This document shows positions 1 through 9,409 of a stretch of DNA of 64,000 nucleotides, piece after piece. The stretch's first letter is position 1. Each line of letters starts with the position of its first letter. Source of the DNA: Rahnella inusitata_A (GTDB taxonomy: Bacteria > Pseudomonadota > Gammaproteobacteria > Enterobacterales > Enterobacteriaceae). Both the position numbers and the translations under genes were made by a program. The notes below the pieces were generated by a model. That model was not told where the DNA came from and searched no databases. It saw only the letters and a program-made list of their open reading frames with translations. Location of the stretch: positions 1 through 64,000 of the forward strand of contig NZ_CBCPJJ010000002.1 in NCBI RefSeq assembly GCF_965118895.1, given 5' to 3'.

Positions 1-1881
1 CGACTTTGCGATGAGTACGGCCTGTACGTGGTTGATGAAGCCAACATCGAAACCCACGGCATGCAGCCTATGAACCGTCTGTCAGACGATCCCGTCTGGT
101 TCAACGCATTCAGCGAGCGCGTCACCCGTATGGTTCAGCGCGACCGCAACCATCCGTGCATCATCATCTGGTCACTGGGTAACGAATCCGGCCACGGCGC
201 GAACCATGACGCCATGTACCGCTGGATCAAATCCGTCGATCCGACGCGTCCGGTGCAGTATGAAGGCGGCGGCGCAAACAGCGCGGCAACCGACATTATC
301 TGCCCGATGTATTCCCGTGTGGAGCAGGACCAGCCATTCCCGGCGGTGCCGAAATGGTCGATCAAAAAGTGGATCAGTATGCCTGACGAAACGCGTCCGC
401 TGATCCTCTGCGAGTACGCCCACGCGATGGGCAACAGCTTTGGTGGTTTCGATAAATACTGGAAAGCCTTCCGCCAGTTCCCGCGTCTGCAGGGCGGATT
501 TGTCTGGGACTGGGTTGATCAGAGTTTGCTGCGTACCGGCGAAGACGGTGAGCGTCATATGGCTTACGGCGGTGATTTTGGTGATACACCGAACGACCGT
601 CAGTTTTGCATGAACGGTCTGGTATTCGCCGACCGCACGCCGCATCCGTCGCTGTTTGAAGCGCAGCGCGCGCAGCAATTCTTCCAGTTCTCACTGGTCA
701 GTACCGCGCCCCTGACGCTGCAAATTCAAAGCGAATACCTGTTCCGCCGCAGCGATAACGAGCAGCTGGTCTGGCGTATTGAGCGCGATGGCGAAGTGAT
801 TTCACAGGGTGAGGCCGCGCTGAATATTGCACCTAACGGTACTCAGATCCTGGATCTTGGGCAGATCCCGCAGGCGAAAGGCGATTTATGGCTAAATGTT
901 GCCGTGCATCAGCCGCAGGCGACGGCGTGGTCAGAAGCCGGACATCGCAGCGCGTGGGATCAGTGGCAACTGCCACAGGCGCTGAGCCTGCCGGTTTCGG
1001 AAAATATCACCGCGGCTGCGCCGGTTCTCGATGTGCAGGGTGATCAGATTTTTGTTGTGCACGGCACTCAGCGCTGGCAGTTCAGCCGGCAGACCGGTTT
1101 GCTGGAGCAGTGGTTCGATGGTAAAACGCCGCGCCTGCTATCTGCGCTGCGCGATCAGTTTGTGCGTGCGCCGGTGGATAACGACATCGGCGTCAGCGAA
1201 GTGACCCGCATCGATCCGAATGCGTGGGTGGAACGCTGGAAAGCCGCCGGAATGTATCAGCTGGAATCGCGCACGCTGAGCGTGCTCGCCGATCAGTTAG
1301 AAGATCGCGTGGTTATTGTTGCCAGACATGCTTTCCTTGCAGGTGACGAAATCCGTGTGCTGAGCAACAAGGTTTACCGCGTTGATAATCAGGGGGAATT
1401 GCATATCGACGTGGATGTGCGCGTCGCCTCTAACGTGCCGTCACCGGGGCGCATCGGTATGACTTGCCAGCTGGCGGACACCGCAGAGAGTGCGAGCTGG
1501 CTGGGGCTAGGACCGCATGAGAACTACCCTGACCGTCGTCTGGCCGCGCAACACGGCCGCTGGACGTTACCGCTGACAGAGCTCTACACGCCTTACGTCT
1601 TCCCGACGGAAAACGGCCTGCGCGGCGACACCCGTGAACTGGATTACGCCGGATGGCAGTTGCGTGGCAATTTCCACTTTGGCCTGAGCCGCTTCAGCCT
1701 GCAACAGCTGATGGACACCAGCCATCGTCACCTGTTGCGCGCAGAGCAGGGCACCTGGCTGAATGTCGACGGCTTCCATATGGGCGTCGGCGGCGATGAC
1801 TCGTGGAGCCCGAGCGTCAGCCCGGACTTCCTGCTGACTGCCGGTCATTACCATTACGCCTTCACCTGGAAACGTTCCTGA
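1..1881 (+). CDS. lacZ: Beta-galactosidase, 3' part (5' end outside window)
   Basis: Hydrolyses lactose to glucose and galactose in the cytoplasm. The reading frame is open from base 1 to the stop at 1879-1881, so the gene begins upstream of the window; about 626 codons are visible, against about 1023 residues in E. coli LacZ. Visible landmarks are the acid/base glutamate in LGNESGHG (codon at 184-186) and the nucleophile glutamate in ILCEYAHAMGNS (codon at 412-414), both typical of glycoside hydrolase family 2. The C-terminal small domain (GLGPHENYPDR, then GVGGDDSWSPSV) is complete. lacY follows 60 bases later in the same direction, so the two genes form a lac operon. Neither lacI nor the promoter is in view. 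Confidence 0.97.
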   Translation, partial: RLCDEYGLYVVDEANIETHGMQPMNRLSDDPVWFNAFSERVTRMVQRDRNHPCIIIWSLGNESGHGANHDAMYRWIKSVDPTRPVQYEGGGANSAATDIICPMYSRVEQDQPFPAVPKWSIKKWISMPDETRPLILCEYAHAMGNSFGGFDKYWKAFRQFPRLQGGFVWDWVDQSLLRTGEDGERHMAYGGDFGDTPNDRQFCMNGLVFADRTPHPSLFEAQRAQQFFQFSLVSTAPLTLQIQSEYLFRRSDNEQLVWRIERDGEVISQGEAALNIAPNGTQILDLGQIPQAKGDLWLNVAVHQPQATAWSEAGHRSAWDQWQLPQALSLPVSENITAAAPVLDVQGDQIFVVHGTQRWQFSRQTGLLEQWFDGKTPRLLSALRDQFVRAPVDNDIGVSEVTRIDPNAWVERWKAAGMYQLESRTLSVLADQLEDRVVIVARHAFLAGDEIRVLSNKVYRVDNQGELHIDVDVRVASNVPSPGRIGMTCQLADTAESASWLGLGPHENYPDRRLAAQHGRWTLPLTELYTPYVFPTENGLRGDTRELDYAGWQLRGNFHFGLSRFSLQQLMDTSHRHLLRAEQGTWLNVDGFHMGVGGDDSWSPSVSPDFLLTAGHYHYAFTWKRS

Positions 1882-1941
1882 TATCCCGCGCCGTGGCATT
1901 AATCTGCTGCGGCGCAGCATTCCGTCGCAAGGAAACTGCAA

Positions 1942-3210
1942 ATGAATTACATGAAAAATACCAATTTCTGGATGTTCGGGCTGTTCTTCTTTTTCTACTT
2001 TTTCATCATGGGGGCCTATTTCCCGTTCTTCCCGATCTGGCTGCACGACATTAATCAGATCAGCAAAAGCGATACCGGAATTATCTTCGCCAGCATTTCG
2101 CTGTTCTCATTACTTTTCCAGCCGGTATTTGGTTTGCTCTCGGATAAGCTGGGGCTTAAAAAGCACCTGCTGTGGATCATTACCGGGATGCTGGTGCTGT
2201 TTGCGCCGTTCTTTATCTACGTGTTCGGCCCGTTGCTCAAAGTGAACATCTATCTGGGATCGGTGGTCGGCGGGATTTATCTCGGGCTGATTTATAACGC
2301 CGGTGCGCCAGCAATTGAAGCCTATATCGAAAAGGTCAGCCGCCGCAGCAGCTTTGAATTTGGCCGTGCGCGGATGTTCGGCTGTGTCGGCTGGGCGCTG
2401 TGCGCGTCGGTGGTCGGCATCATGTTTACGATTAACAACGAGTTTGTGTTCTGGCTCGGTTCTGGCTGTGCGGTGATCCTCGCCATTCTGTTGCTGATAG
2501 CCAAACCGGAAGTGACCTCCAGTGCGCGGGTGGCGAACGATCTGGGCGCAAATACCAAACCCTTTAGCCTGAAAATTGCCCTTGAGTTGCTGAAAGACCG
2601 CAAACTGTGGTTCCTGGCGCTGTACGTGATCGGCGTCTCCTGCACCTATGACGTTTTCGATCAGCAGTTCGCCAACTTCTTCACCTCGTTCTTTGCTTCC
2701 TCATCGGAAGGGACACGCGTCTTCGGTTACGTCACCACCATGGGCGAATTGCTAAACGCCTGCATCATGTTTTTCGCACCGCTTATCGTGAACCGTATCG
2801 GTGGCAAAAATGCACTGCTGCTGGCAGGGATGATCATGTCCGTGCGCATCATCGGATCTTCGTTTGCCTCTTCGCCTCTCGAAGTGGTGGTGCTGAAAAC
2901 GCTGCACATGTTTGAAGTTCCGTTTTTGATCGTCGGCTGCTTTAAGTACATCACGTCAGTGTTTGAGGTGCGCTTCTCGGCGACGATTTATCTGGTGACC
3001 TTCTGCTTCTTTAAGCAGGTAGCGATCATGTTTATGTCGGTGTTTGCCGGGAATATGTATGACCGTATCGGGTTCCACGGTACTTATCTGATCCTCGGTC
3101 TTATCGCGCTGACCTTCACCGTGATTTCAGCCTTTACGCTGAGCGGACGCGGCCCGTTGCAGGCTTTCAAAACGCCAGAGCCGTTGAAGAATCACCCCGC
3201 AAATTCCTAA
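1942..3210 (+). CDS. lacY: Lactose permease LacY
   Basis: Proton-coupled lactose symporter of the inner membrane, oligosaccharide:H+ symporter family of the major facilitator superfamily. The product is 422 residues, close to the 417 of E. coli. It contains the stretch PAIEAYIEKVSRRSSFEFGR, which carries the equivalents of Glu126 and Arg144 that bind sugar, and further on the loop YDVFDQQFANFF. The ATG has an AAGGAAA ribosome site and lies 60 bases after lacZ. No lacA-like gene follows; a terminator hairpin at 3276-3296 ends the operon before mscS. Confidence 0.97.
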   Translation: MNYMKNTNFWMFGLFFFFYFFIMGAYFPFFPIWLHDINQISKSDTGIIFASISLFSLLFQPVFGLLSDKLGLKKHLLWIITGMLVLFAPFFIYVFGPLLKVNIYLGSVVGGIYLGLIYNAGAPAIEAYIEKVSRRSSFEFGRARMFGCVGWALCASVVGIMFTINNEFVFWLGSGCAVILAILLLIAKPEVTSSARVANDLGANTKPFSLKIALELLKDRKLWFLALYVIGVSCTYDVFDQQFANFFTSFFASSSEGTRVFGYVTTMGELLNACIMFFAPLIVNRIGGKNALLLAGMIMSVRIIGSSFASSPLEVVVLKTLHMFEVPFLIVGCFKYITSVFEVRFSATIYLVTFCFFKQVAIMFMSVFAGNMYDRIGFHGTYLILGLIALTFTVISAFTLSGRGPLQAFKTPEPLKNHPANS

Positions 3211-3275
3211 TTTCACTGGATCTTACCCTGAAATTGGCACTTCATTGCATTGTTAGTTAACCTTAACCCAAAGTT

Positions 3276-3296
3276 GCTGCCCGTATGTCGGGCAGC
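3276..3296 (+). terminator. Terminator after lacY
   Basis: Perfect 8-bp stem GCTGCCCG / CGGGCAGC with a 5-base loop, followed by an interrupted T run (TTTGGTTTCTT). It lies between lacY and mscS and probably ends the lac transcript. Confidence 0.65.
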
Positions 3297-3341
3297 TTTG
3301 GTTTCTTATCACCCGTCAGGGTAATTTTTTGGGGTAATTAA

Positions 3342-4247
3342 ATGGATGATTTGAACGTTGTGGGCAGCATTAACAATGCGGGCAACTGGTTAGTGAGAAA
3401 TCAGGCTTTACTGATCCATTACGCCGTCAATATCGTCGCGGCAATCTTTATTCTTATCATCGGTCTGATCGTCGCCCGCGTGTTATCTGGCGCTGTCAGC
3501 CGCGTGATGAAACTGCGCGGTATCGATCTGACCGTCTCTGACTTCCTCGCCGCTCTCGTGCGTTACGCCGTTATCGCCGTCACGCTGATTGCCGTTCTGG
3601 GGCGCGTGGGTGTGCAGACCGCATCGGTCATCGCCGTTCTCGGTGCCGCAGGTTTGGCCGTAGCATTGGCCTTGCAGGGATCGCTGGCAAACTTTGCCGC
3701 AGGCGTGCTACTGGTCATCTTCCGTCCGTTCCGTGCTGGTGAATATGTCGATCTCGGCGGCGTGGCTGGTACCGTGACGCAGGTGCAGATTTTCTCCACT
3801 ACGTTAGTTACCCCGGATGACAAAATGATCGTGGTACCGAACGGTAAAATCATCGCCGGTAATATTATCAATACGTCACGTGAGCCAAACCGTCGTACCG
3901 AAATCGTGGTGGGCGTGGGTTATGAATCTGATATTGATCAGGTGAAAAAAGTTTTGGGCGATATCATCGCGGCGGACAAACGTATCCAGCATGAAAAAGG
4001 CGTTACCGTGCGTCTGAATGAAATGGGCGCTTCAACGCTGAACTTTGTGGTACGTGTCTGGAGTTCCAACGGCGACGCTCAGGAAGTTTACTGGGATCTG
4101 CTGGAAGCCTTCAAACGTGCGCTTGACGAGAACAAAATCAACATCGCTTACCCGCAGATGGACGTGCATTTGCATCGTGTTGCAGATGCCGCTGCCAGCC
4201 AGCAGGAAGAACAGCGTTCAATCGAAAGCAAGGGCATCGCGGAATAA
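3342..4247 (+). CDS. mscS: Small-conductance mechanosensitive channel MscS
   Basis: Inner-membrane channel that opens under membrane tension and releases osmolytes during hypo-osmotic shock. The 301-residue product starts MDDLNVVGSINNAGNW, like the E. coli protein (286 residues). The glycine/alanine-rich pore helix TM3 is visible as AVLGAAGLAVALALQGSLAN, followed by the beta domain motif FRPFRAGEYVDLGG and PNGKIIAGNIIN. The C-terminus is somewhat longer than in E. coli and rich in Q, E and S. The gene is followed by a strong terminator and then argO, the same neighbourhood as in E. coli. Confidence 0.96.
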   Translation: MDDLNVVGSINNAGNWLVRNQALLIHYAVNIVAAIFILIIGLIVARVLSGAVSRVMKLRGIDLTVSDFLAALVRYAVIAVTLIAVLGRVGVQTASVIAVLGAAGLAVALALQGSLANFAAGVLLVIFRPFRAGEYVDLGGVAGTVTQVQIFSTTLVTPDDKMIVVPNGKIIAGNIINTSREPNRRTEIVVGVGYESDIDQVKKVLGDIIAADKRIQHEKGVTVRLNEMGASTLNFVVRVWSSNGDAQEVYWDLLEAFKRALDENKINIAYPQMDVHLHRVADAAASQQEEQRSIESKGIAE

Positions 4248-4270
4248 CGCGCGATTTGCCGGTAAAACTC

Positions 4271-4292
4271 AGGCGCCTGCGGGCGCCTTTTT
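4271..4292 (+). terminator. Terminator after mscS
   Basis: AGGCGCC / GGCGCCT stem with a TGCG loop followed by five T; a strong Rho-independent terminator 23 bases after the mscS stop. Confidence 0.85.
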
Positions 4293-4424
4293 CATATCCC
4301 CAATCGATGAATCCCCCTGATAAGCTGACCTAATGGGGGATTAGAATTATCTATTTCCTCTAATGCCATCAATGCCCTTACACTGCGCGCATTCTCTCTG
4401 ACTGACTGTTTAAAGGATGACGAC

Positions 4425-5042
4425 GTGCTGTCTATTTTCCTGCAAGGACTGGCGATGAGCGCCGCAATGATTTTACCGATTGGCCCGCAGAATGCGTTTG
4501 TGATGAACCAGGGCATTCGCCGCCAGTATCACTTGATGATTGCCGGATTATGCGCGCTGAGCGACATCGCGCTCATCTGTGGCGGCATCTTTGGCGGTAG
4601 CGCGCTGTTGAGCAAATCACCGCTTTTACTGCTGCTGGTGAGCTGGGGCGGCGTGGCGTTTTTACTGTGGTACGGCTGGGGCGCGTACCGTACGGCGTTC
4701 AGCAAAAATCCTGAACTGGCGCAGGCCGAAGTGGCAAAGCAAAGCCGCTGGAAAATTGTGGTCAGCATGCTGGCCGTGACCTGGCTGAATCCGCACGTAT
4801 ACCTCGATACCTTCGTGGTTCTCGGCAGTCTCGGCGGCAGCCTGAATGCCGATGAACGCTCATGGTTCGCGCTCGGCGCGGTCAGTGCGTCGGTCATCTG
4901 GTTCTTCGGGCTGGCTCTCCTCGCCGCCATGCTGGCGCCGTGGCTGAACACCGGCAAAGTGCAGCGGGTGATCAACTTTATCGTCGGCACCATTATGTGG
5001 GGCATTGCCATTCAGCTGGCGCGGCAGACCGGTGTACTTTAA
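4425..5042 (+). CDS. argO: Arginine exporter ArgO (LysE family)
   Basis: Inner-membrane exporter of L-arginine and the toxic analogue canavanine. The 205-residue product shows the family signature MILPIGPQNAFVMNQGIRRQ near the N-terminus and TWLNPHVYLDTFVVLGSLGG in the middle, with several hydrophobic segments. Translation starts at GTG (4425), set by an AAGGA site seven bases upstream. In E. coli, transcription is activated by ArgP with arginine as co-effector; argP is also in this window at 5977-6879, so the regulatory pair is linked here as in E. coli. The 130 bases upstream probably hold the ArgP-controlled promoter, but I could not define the site. Confidence 0.95.
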   Translation: MLSIFLQGLAMSAAMILPIGPQNAFVMNQGIRRQYHLMIAGLCALSDIALICGGIFGGSALLSKSPLLLLLVSWGGVAFLLWYGWGAYRTAFSKNPELAQAEVAKQSRWKIVVSMLAVTWLNPHVYLDTFVVLGSLGGSLNADERSWFALGAVSASVIWFFGLALLAAMLAPWLNTGKVQRVINFIVGTIMWGIAIQLARQTGVL

Positions 5043-5158
5043 GTTCGCCGGATAAACAGGTTTTTGTCACTAATCTTAGTTTCTGTTGTAACGGATTATG
5101 CTACGGTTTCGCAGTTAATACGTTTATTGCCATATCTTTGATGATTAATGGAGGCACT

Positions 5159-5911
5159 GTGAAACTGAAAGCATTGACTGTAGCAGCGATGTTGGGATTA
5201 GGGACATTACCACTGACGTTGCAGGCGGCAGAATTACCTGCCGGACCGCACGTTGTGACCTCAGGAACGGCGAGCGTTGACGCCACGCCAGATATTGCCA
5301 CGCTGGCGATCGAAGTGAACGTCTCTGCGAAAGATGCCGCAAGCGCCAAGCAACAGGCCGATGCGCGTGTAGCGGAATACTTTGCTTTCCTGCAGAAAAA
5401 TGGCATTGAGAAGAAAGACATCAATGCAGCGAATTTACGCACTCAGCCGGAATACGACTACCTGAAAGATGGAAAGTCACAGCTTAAAGGCTACCGTGCG
5501 GTGCGTCAGGTGCAGGTGACATTGCGTCAGCTGGATAAACTGAACGAACTGCTGGATGGTGCGCTGAAATCGGGTCTGAATGAAGTCCGTGCTGTCGAAC
5601 TGGGCGTTGCGAATCCGGATCGTTTCCGTGACGAAGCGCGGCAGAAAGCGATTGATAACGCCACGCAGCAGGCGAAATCATTGGCAGAAGGTTTCCATAC
5701 CAAACTGGGGCCGGTTTACAGCATTCGCTATCACGTCGCTAACTACCAGCCGATGCCGGTCGCGCGGATGTACAAAACCGCCGAAGCCGCAGGCCAGAGC
5801 GACGTGGCACAGACTTACGAACAGCAAAGCATTCACTTTGACGATCAGGTTGATGTGGTGTTTGAATTGCAGCCGCAAGCTCCTGCTCCTGCTCCTGCTC
5901 CTGCTCAGTAA
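5159..5911 (+). CDS. yggE: YggE, SIMPL-domain periplasmic protein
   Basis: Oxidative-stress-related protein with a SIMPL domain; the biochemical role is not settled. I place the start at GTG 5159 because a GGAGG site lies just upstream and the product then begins VKLKALTVAAMLGLGTLPLTLQA, a normal signal peptide; an open frame continues further upstream but runs into argO. The mature part, from LPAGPHVVTSGTASVDATPD, matches E. coli YggE along its length (250 residues here). The extreme C-terminus carries a proline-alanine run (PAPAPAPAQ) encoded by repeated GCTCCT units at 5879-5908, which may be length-variable. The gene is convergent with argP across a shared terminator. Confidence 0.93.
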   Translation: MKLKALTVAAMLGLGTLPLTLQAAELPAGPHVVTSGTASVDATPDIATLAIEVNVSAKDAASAKQQADARVAEYFAFLQKNGIEKKDINAANLRTQPEYDYLKDGKSQLKGYRAVRQVQVTLRQLDKLNELLDGALKSGLNEVRAVELGVANPDRFRDEARQKAIDNATQQAKSLAEGFHTKLGPVYSIRYHVANYQPMPVARMYKTAEAAGQSDVAQTYEQQSIHFDDQVDVVFELQPQAPAPAPAPAQ

Positions 5912-5930
5912 ACATGAAGCTGTAAAAATG

Positions 5931-5956
5931 AAAAAACCCGCTCCGGCGGGTTTTTT
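5931..5956. terminator. Bidirectional terminator between yggE and argP
   Basis: An 11-bp stem (AAAAAACCCGC / GCGGGTTTTTT) with a TCCG loop. The A and T tracts on each side let it serve both the rightward yggE and the leftward argP transcripts. Confidence 0.9.
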
Positions 5957-5976
5957 GTTTCTGGCTGGATCGTCAG

Positions 5977-6879
5977 TCAGTCCTGACGCAACACCTGATG
6001 GCCGTGCGCCAGCAGGGCGTCGGTGACTTTGCGCATCATGCGGCTTTCCGGGGCGAAACGATGCCAGTACAGCATCCTGCGTTGGAACAGGCCCGGCGTC
6101 AGGTCGATCAGCTCGCCACTTTCCAGCTCTTTCTCGATTTGCAGATGCGGGATCATGCAGCAGGTGGTGCCCTGACGCGCCAGTTGCACGAAGGCTTCCG
6201 ACGAGTTCACGATATGACAAGGCACGCTGCCCGGCGACAAATCAAAGTTCTGCTGTAAAAAAGCCTGATGCATATCGTCAAGATGGTCAAACGCCACCGC
6301 CGGCGCTTTCAGCAGCGCGGAGCGGGTGACGCCATTGGGGAAGTAGCGGTCGGCGAACGGTTTCGAACCTACGAACAGGTAATCGAGCGCGCCCAGCTGA
6401 TCAACCAGACAGCTCGGCAACGGTTGCGGCTGGATACTCACCGCACCGACCACTTCACCACGGCGCAGACGCTCCTGCGTCCGGGTTTCATCTTCAACCT
6501 GTAAATTCAGGCGAATAGGGGAATCGACCAGCACCGATTTCAGCGCCGGTAACAGCCAGGTAGCGAGACTGTCGGCATTGACCGCCAGCGAGAGCAGCAG
6601 CGGCGTATCATTGCTGTCGCTATTACTGTCACTGCCCAGCCACTCTTCTTCCAGCAGCTCGACCTGATGCAACAACGCCAGCAATTTCTGCCCCTGTTCG
6701 GTCGGGCGCGGTGGCACGGTGCGCACCAGCAAAGGCTGGCCGAACAGATTTTCCAGTTGTTTAATGCGCTGTGAGACCGCCGATTGAGTGATGCAAAGCT
6801 TCTGTGCCGCGCGCTCAAAACCGCGCTCACGGATCACCGCGTCCAGTGCCTGCAACGTTCTATAATCTGGGCGTTTCAT
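5977..6879 (-). CDS. argP: LysR-type regulator ArgP (IciA)
   Basis: Transcription factor of the LysR family that senses arginine and lysine and activates argO. The 300-residue product begins MKRPDYRTLQALDAVIRERG, with the winged helix-turn-helix AAQKLCITQSAVSQRIKQLE at about residues 20-40, and continues into the effector-binding domain. The order argO-yggE-argP-rpiA is the same as in E. coli. The gene is divergent from rpiA, with about 200 bases between them. Confidence 0.95.
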   Translation of the reverse strand: MKRPDYRTLQALDAVIRERGFERAAQKLCITQSAVSQRIKQLENLFGQPLLVRTVPPRPTEQGQKLLALLHQVELLEEEWLGSDSNSDSNDTPLLLSLAVNADSLATWLLPALKSVLVDSPIRLNLQVEDETRTQERLRRGEVVGAVSIQPQPLPSCLVDQLGALDYLFVGSKPFADRYFPNGVTRSALLKAPAVAFDHLDDMHQAFLQQNFDLSPGSVPCHIVNSSEAFVQLARQGTTCCMIPHLQIEKELESGELIDLTPGLFQRRMLYWHRFAPESRMMRKVTDALLAHGHQVLRQD

Positions 6880-7077
6880 CGGAGTTCTGTCCCTTGGATT
6901 TTATTTTATCCAAACACTATGCCACAGATTGTCAGGTTTTGTGGTGAGGAAAATCTTTGCGTTTGCAGCGCGATTGCACTTAATAAGTGTGATCTCGCTA
7001 CGGCGTTGTTTATCCCAATCACCCTGACTTGCTTTATAATCACCGGCACTTTCGGGTTATCAGACAGAGAAGCCATT

Positions 7078-7740
7078 ATGACGCAGGAAGAATTGAAGAA
7101 AGCAGTCGGCTGGGCCGCACTGGATTACGTTACGCCGGGCACCATCGTCGGTGTAGGTACCGGATCCACCGCCGCCCATTTCATTGATGCACTCGGCTCA
7201 ATCAAAGGGCAAATTGAAGGCGCAGTTTCCAGTTCCGACGCGTCTACCGAGAAACTGAAAAGCTTAGGTATTCACGTTTTCGACTGCAACGAAGTGGATT
7301 CGCTGGATATCTACGTTGACGGTGCCGACGAAATCAACGGCTTCATGCAGATGATTAAAGGCGGCGGCGCTGCGCTGACCCGAGAAAAAATCATTGCTGC
7401 GATTGCGAAAAAATTCATCTGTATCGTCGATGCGTCCAAGCAGGTCGATGTGCTGGGTAAATTCCCGCTGCCGGTAGAAGTCATACCGATGGCGCGCTCT
7501 TACGTGGCGCGTGAGCTGGTAAAACTTGGCGGCCTGCCGGAATATCGTCAGAACGTGCTGACCGACAACGGCAACGTGATCCTCGACGTGCACAATCTGA
7601 ACATTCTTGATGCCGTCGCGATGGAAAATAAGATCAACAATATTGCCGGAGTCGTGACCGTCGGTCTGTTTGCTAACCGTGGCGCGGATGTTGCGCTGGT
7701 CGGCACTTCGGAAGGCGTTAAAACTGTTACGCTGAAATAA
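7078..7740 (+). CDS. rpiA: Ribose-5-phosphate isomerase A
   Basis: Interconverts ribose 5-phosphate and ribulose 5-phosphate in the non-oxidative pentose phosphate pathway. The start is ATG 7078 (MTQEELKKAVGWAALDYV); the frame is open further upstream but the similarity begins here and the 220-residue product matches the family (219 in E. coli). Motifs seen are the phosphate loop GVGTGSTAAHFI, the active-site DGADEIN and KGGGAALTREK, and IVDASK. It lies between divergent argP and serA, as in E. coli. Confidence 0.97.
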   Translation: MTQEELKKAVGWAALDYVTPGTIVGVGTGSTAAHFIDALGSIKGQIEGAVSSSDASTEKLKSLGIHVFDCNEVDSLDIYVDGADEINGFMQMIKGGGAALTREKIIAAIAKKFICIVDASKQVDVLGKFPLPVEVIPMARSYVARELVKLGGLPEYRQNVLTDNGNVILDVHNLNILDAVAMENKINNIAGVVTVGLFANRGADVALVGTSEGVKTVTLK

Positions 7741-8078
7741 CCCAGCGATAAGCAGAAGATCTGGCTGCTGTGTTAAAGGCAGCCAGACACACGTCTGTCA
7801 TAACGCAATGTTATGAAGATGATAATTTTCTGACTGAATCATCTTTTCTTCAAAAGCCTGAATTCGGTGACTTATGTCACATTTCCGATAATCTCCTCCT
7901 GAACGTTTGGCGCAGTAAAATCTAACCAGCATGAAATGCTAAAAACCCTCTGTCACGGTGAGCCTTCTGCTACCGGCCAGGCAATCGTTTGTATTGATGA
8001 TGGCGGATTTTTTGTTATGTTGGCTGTGAGTAATCACCTCGCAGTTCGAATTCAGCCAGAAAATTATAGGGTCGGGAA
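7741..8078 (+). promoter_or_regulatory. rpiA-serA intergenic region (serA promoter region)
   Basis: 338 bases without a convincing gene. Just after rpiA, a 9-bp inverted repeat (TCTGGCTGC / GCAGCCAGA, 7760-7787) lacks a T tract, so it is at best a weak terminator. A CRP-like site follows at 7866. In E. coli, serA is activated by Lrp and CRP from an upstream region of similar length; I could not define Lrp sites by eye. Confidence 0.5.
7866..7881. promoter_or_regulatory. Candidate CRP site upstream of serA
   Basis: GGTGA-CTTATG-TCACA fits the CRP consensus TGTGA-N6-TCACA with one mismatch. It lies about 200 bases before the serA start. CRP control of serA is known in E. coli; the match here is by eye. 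Confidence 0.5.
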
Positions 8079-9317
8079 ATGGCAAAAGTATCACTTGAGA
8101 AAGACAAGATTAAATTTTTGTTAGTGGAAGGCGTCCACCAAAGTGCGGTTGATACCCTCCGTGCAGCGGGCTACACCAATATTGAATTTCACAAAGGTGC
8201 TTTGGATACGGAATCGCTGAAAGAGTCGATCCGTGATGCGCACTTTGTTGGGCTCCGATCGCGTACTCAGCTGACCGAAGAAGTTTTCCAGGCAGCAGAA
8301 AAACTGGTGGCTGTGGGGTGTTTCTGTATCGGCACCAATCAGGTTGATCTGAAAGCAGCAACGCGTCGCGGTATTCCGGTCTTTAACGCACCGTTCTCTA
8401 ACACCCGTTCGGTTGCCGAAATGGTGCTGGGCGAAATGTTGCTGATGATGCGCGGCATTCCTGAAGCGAACGCCAAGGCCCACCGCGGCATCTGGAACAA
8501 ACTGGCTGTCGGTTCGTTCGAAGCGCGCGGGAAACGTCTGGGGATCATCGGTTATGGCCATATCGGCACACAGCTGGGTATTCTGGCGGAAAGCCTGGGG
8601 ATGCGTGTCTTCTATTACGACATCGAAAGCAAATTGCCGTTAGGGAATGCGCAGCCGATTGCTTCTCTGGAAGAACTGCTCAACACCAGCGACGTTGTGA
8701 CGCTGCACGTGCCCGAAACACGCAACACCAAAGACATGATTTCTGAAGTGCAACTGGCGCAGATGAAGCCGGGCGCACTGCTGATCAATGCCTCACGCGG
8801 CACCGTGATCGACATTCCTGCGTTATGCAACGCACTGCGCAGCAAACATCTGTCTGGTGCGGCGATCGATGTCTTCCCGGAAGAACCGGCGACCAACAGC
8901 GATCCGTTCAATTCACCGCTGTGTGAGTTCGACAACGTGCTGCTGACACCGCATATCGGTGGCTCCACCATGGAAGCGCAGGAAGGTATCGGTCTGGAAG
9001 TGGCAGGTAAACTGTCGAAATACTCTGATAATGGTTCTACATTGTCAGCGGTTAACTTCCCGGAAGCGTCTTTGCCGGCACACACCGAGAAAGCCAGCCG
9101 TTTGCTGCATATCCACGAAAACCGTCCGGGCGTGCTGACCAGCATCAACCAGATTTTCGCCGAGCAGGGGATCAACATCGCAGCACAGTACCTGCAAACC
9201 AGCCCTGAAATTGGGTATGTGGTGATTGATGCAGAAACGGATATCGCGACGCTGACTACCGCGCTGCAACTGATGAAGGCCATTCCGGGAACGATTCGTG
9301 CCCGTCTGCTTTACTGA
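8079..9317 (+). CDS. serA: D-3-phosphoglycerate dehydrogenase
   Basis: First committed enzyme of serine biosynthesis; oxidises 3-phosphoglycerate with NAD. The 412-residue product starts MAKVSLEKDKIKFLLVEGVH. The nucleotide-binding loop GYGHIGTQLG is at about residues 157-166, followed by INASRGTVID with the substrate-contact arginine and the catalytic histidine region LTPHIGGST. The C-terminal ACT domain that binds serine for feedback inhibition begins at about residue 340 (HIHENRPGVLTSINQIF). The serA-rpiA linkage matches E. coli. A strong terminator follows. Confidence 0.97.
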   Translation: MAKVSLEKDKIKFLLVEGVHQSAVDTLRAAGYTNIEFHKGALDTESLKESIRDAHFVGLRSRTQLTEEVFQAAEKLVAVGCFCIGTNQVDLKAATRRGIPVFNAPFSNTRSVAEMVLGEMLLMMRGIPEANAKAHRGIWNKLAVGSFEARGKRLGIIGYGHIGTQLGILAESLGMRVFYYDIESKLPLGNAQPIASLEELLNTSDVVTLHVPETRNTKDMISEVQLAQMKPGALLINASRGTVIDIPALCNALRSKHLSGAAIDVFPEEPATNSDPFNSPLCEFDNVLLTPHIGGSTMEAQEGIGLEVAGKLSKYSDNGSTLSAVNFPEASLPAHTEKASRLLHIHENRPGVLTSINQIFAEQGINIAAQYLQTSPEIGYVVIDAETDIATLTTALQLMKAIPGTIRARLLY

Positions 9318-9340
9318 TCGCATCAGCTGAAACAACCAGG

Positions 9341-9362
9341 CCGCCGAAAGGCGGTTTTTTTT
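9341..9362 (+). terminator. Terminator after serA
   Basis: CCGCC-GAAA-GGCGG tetraloop hairpin followed by eight T; Rho-independent. Confidence 0.9.
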
Positions 9363-9409
9363 GTCTGGTATCAGGGAGTTTTGGGTTTCGTGGGCCCTCT
9401 AACGACAAT

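Noticed and set aside
172..678. Long minus-strand frame inside lacZ
   Set aside because: Antisense shadow of a clear LacZ reading frame.
4862..5158. Upstream extension of the yggE frame
   Set aside because: It overlaps argO in another frame; the GGAGG site and signal peptide fix the start at 5159.
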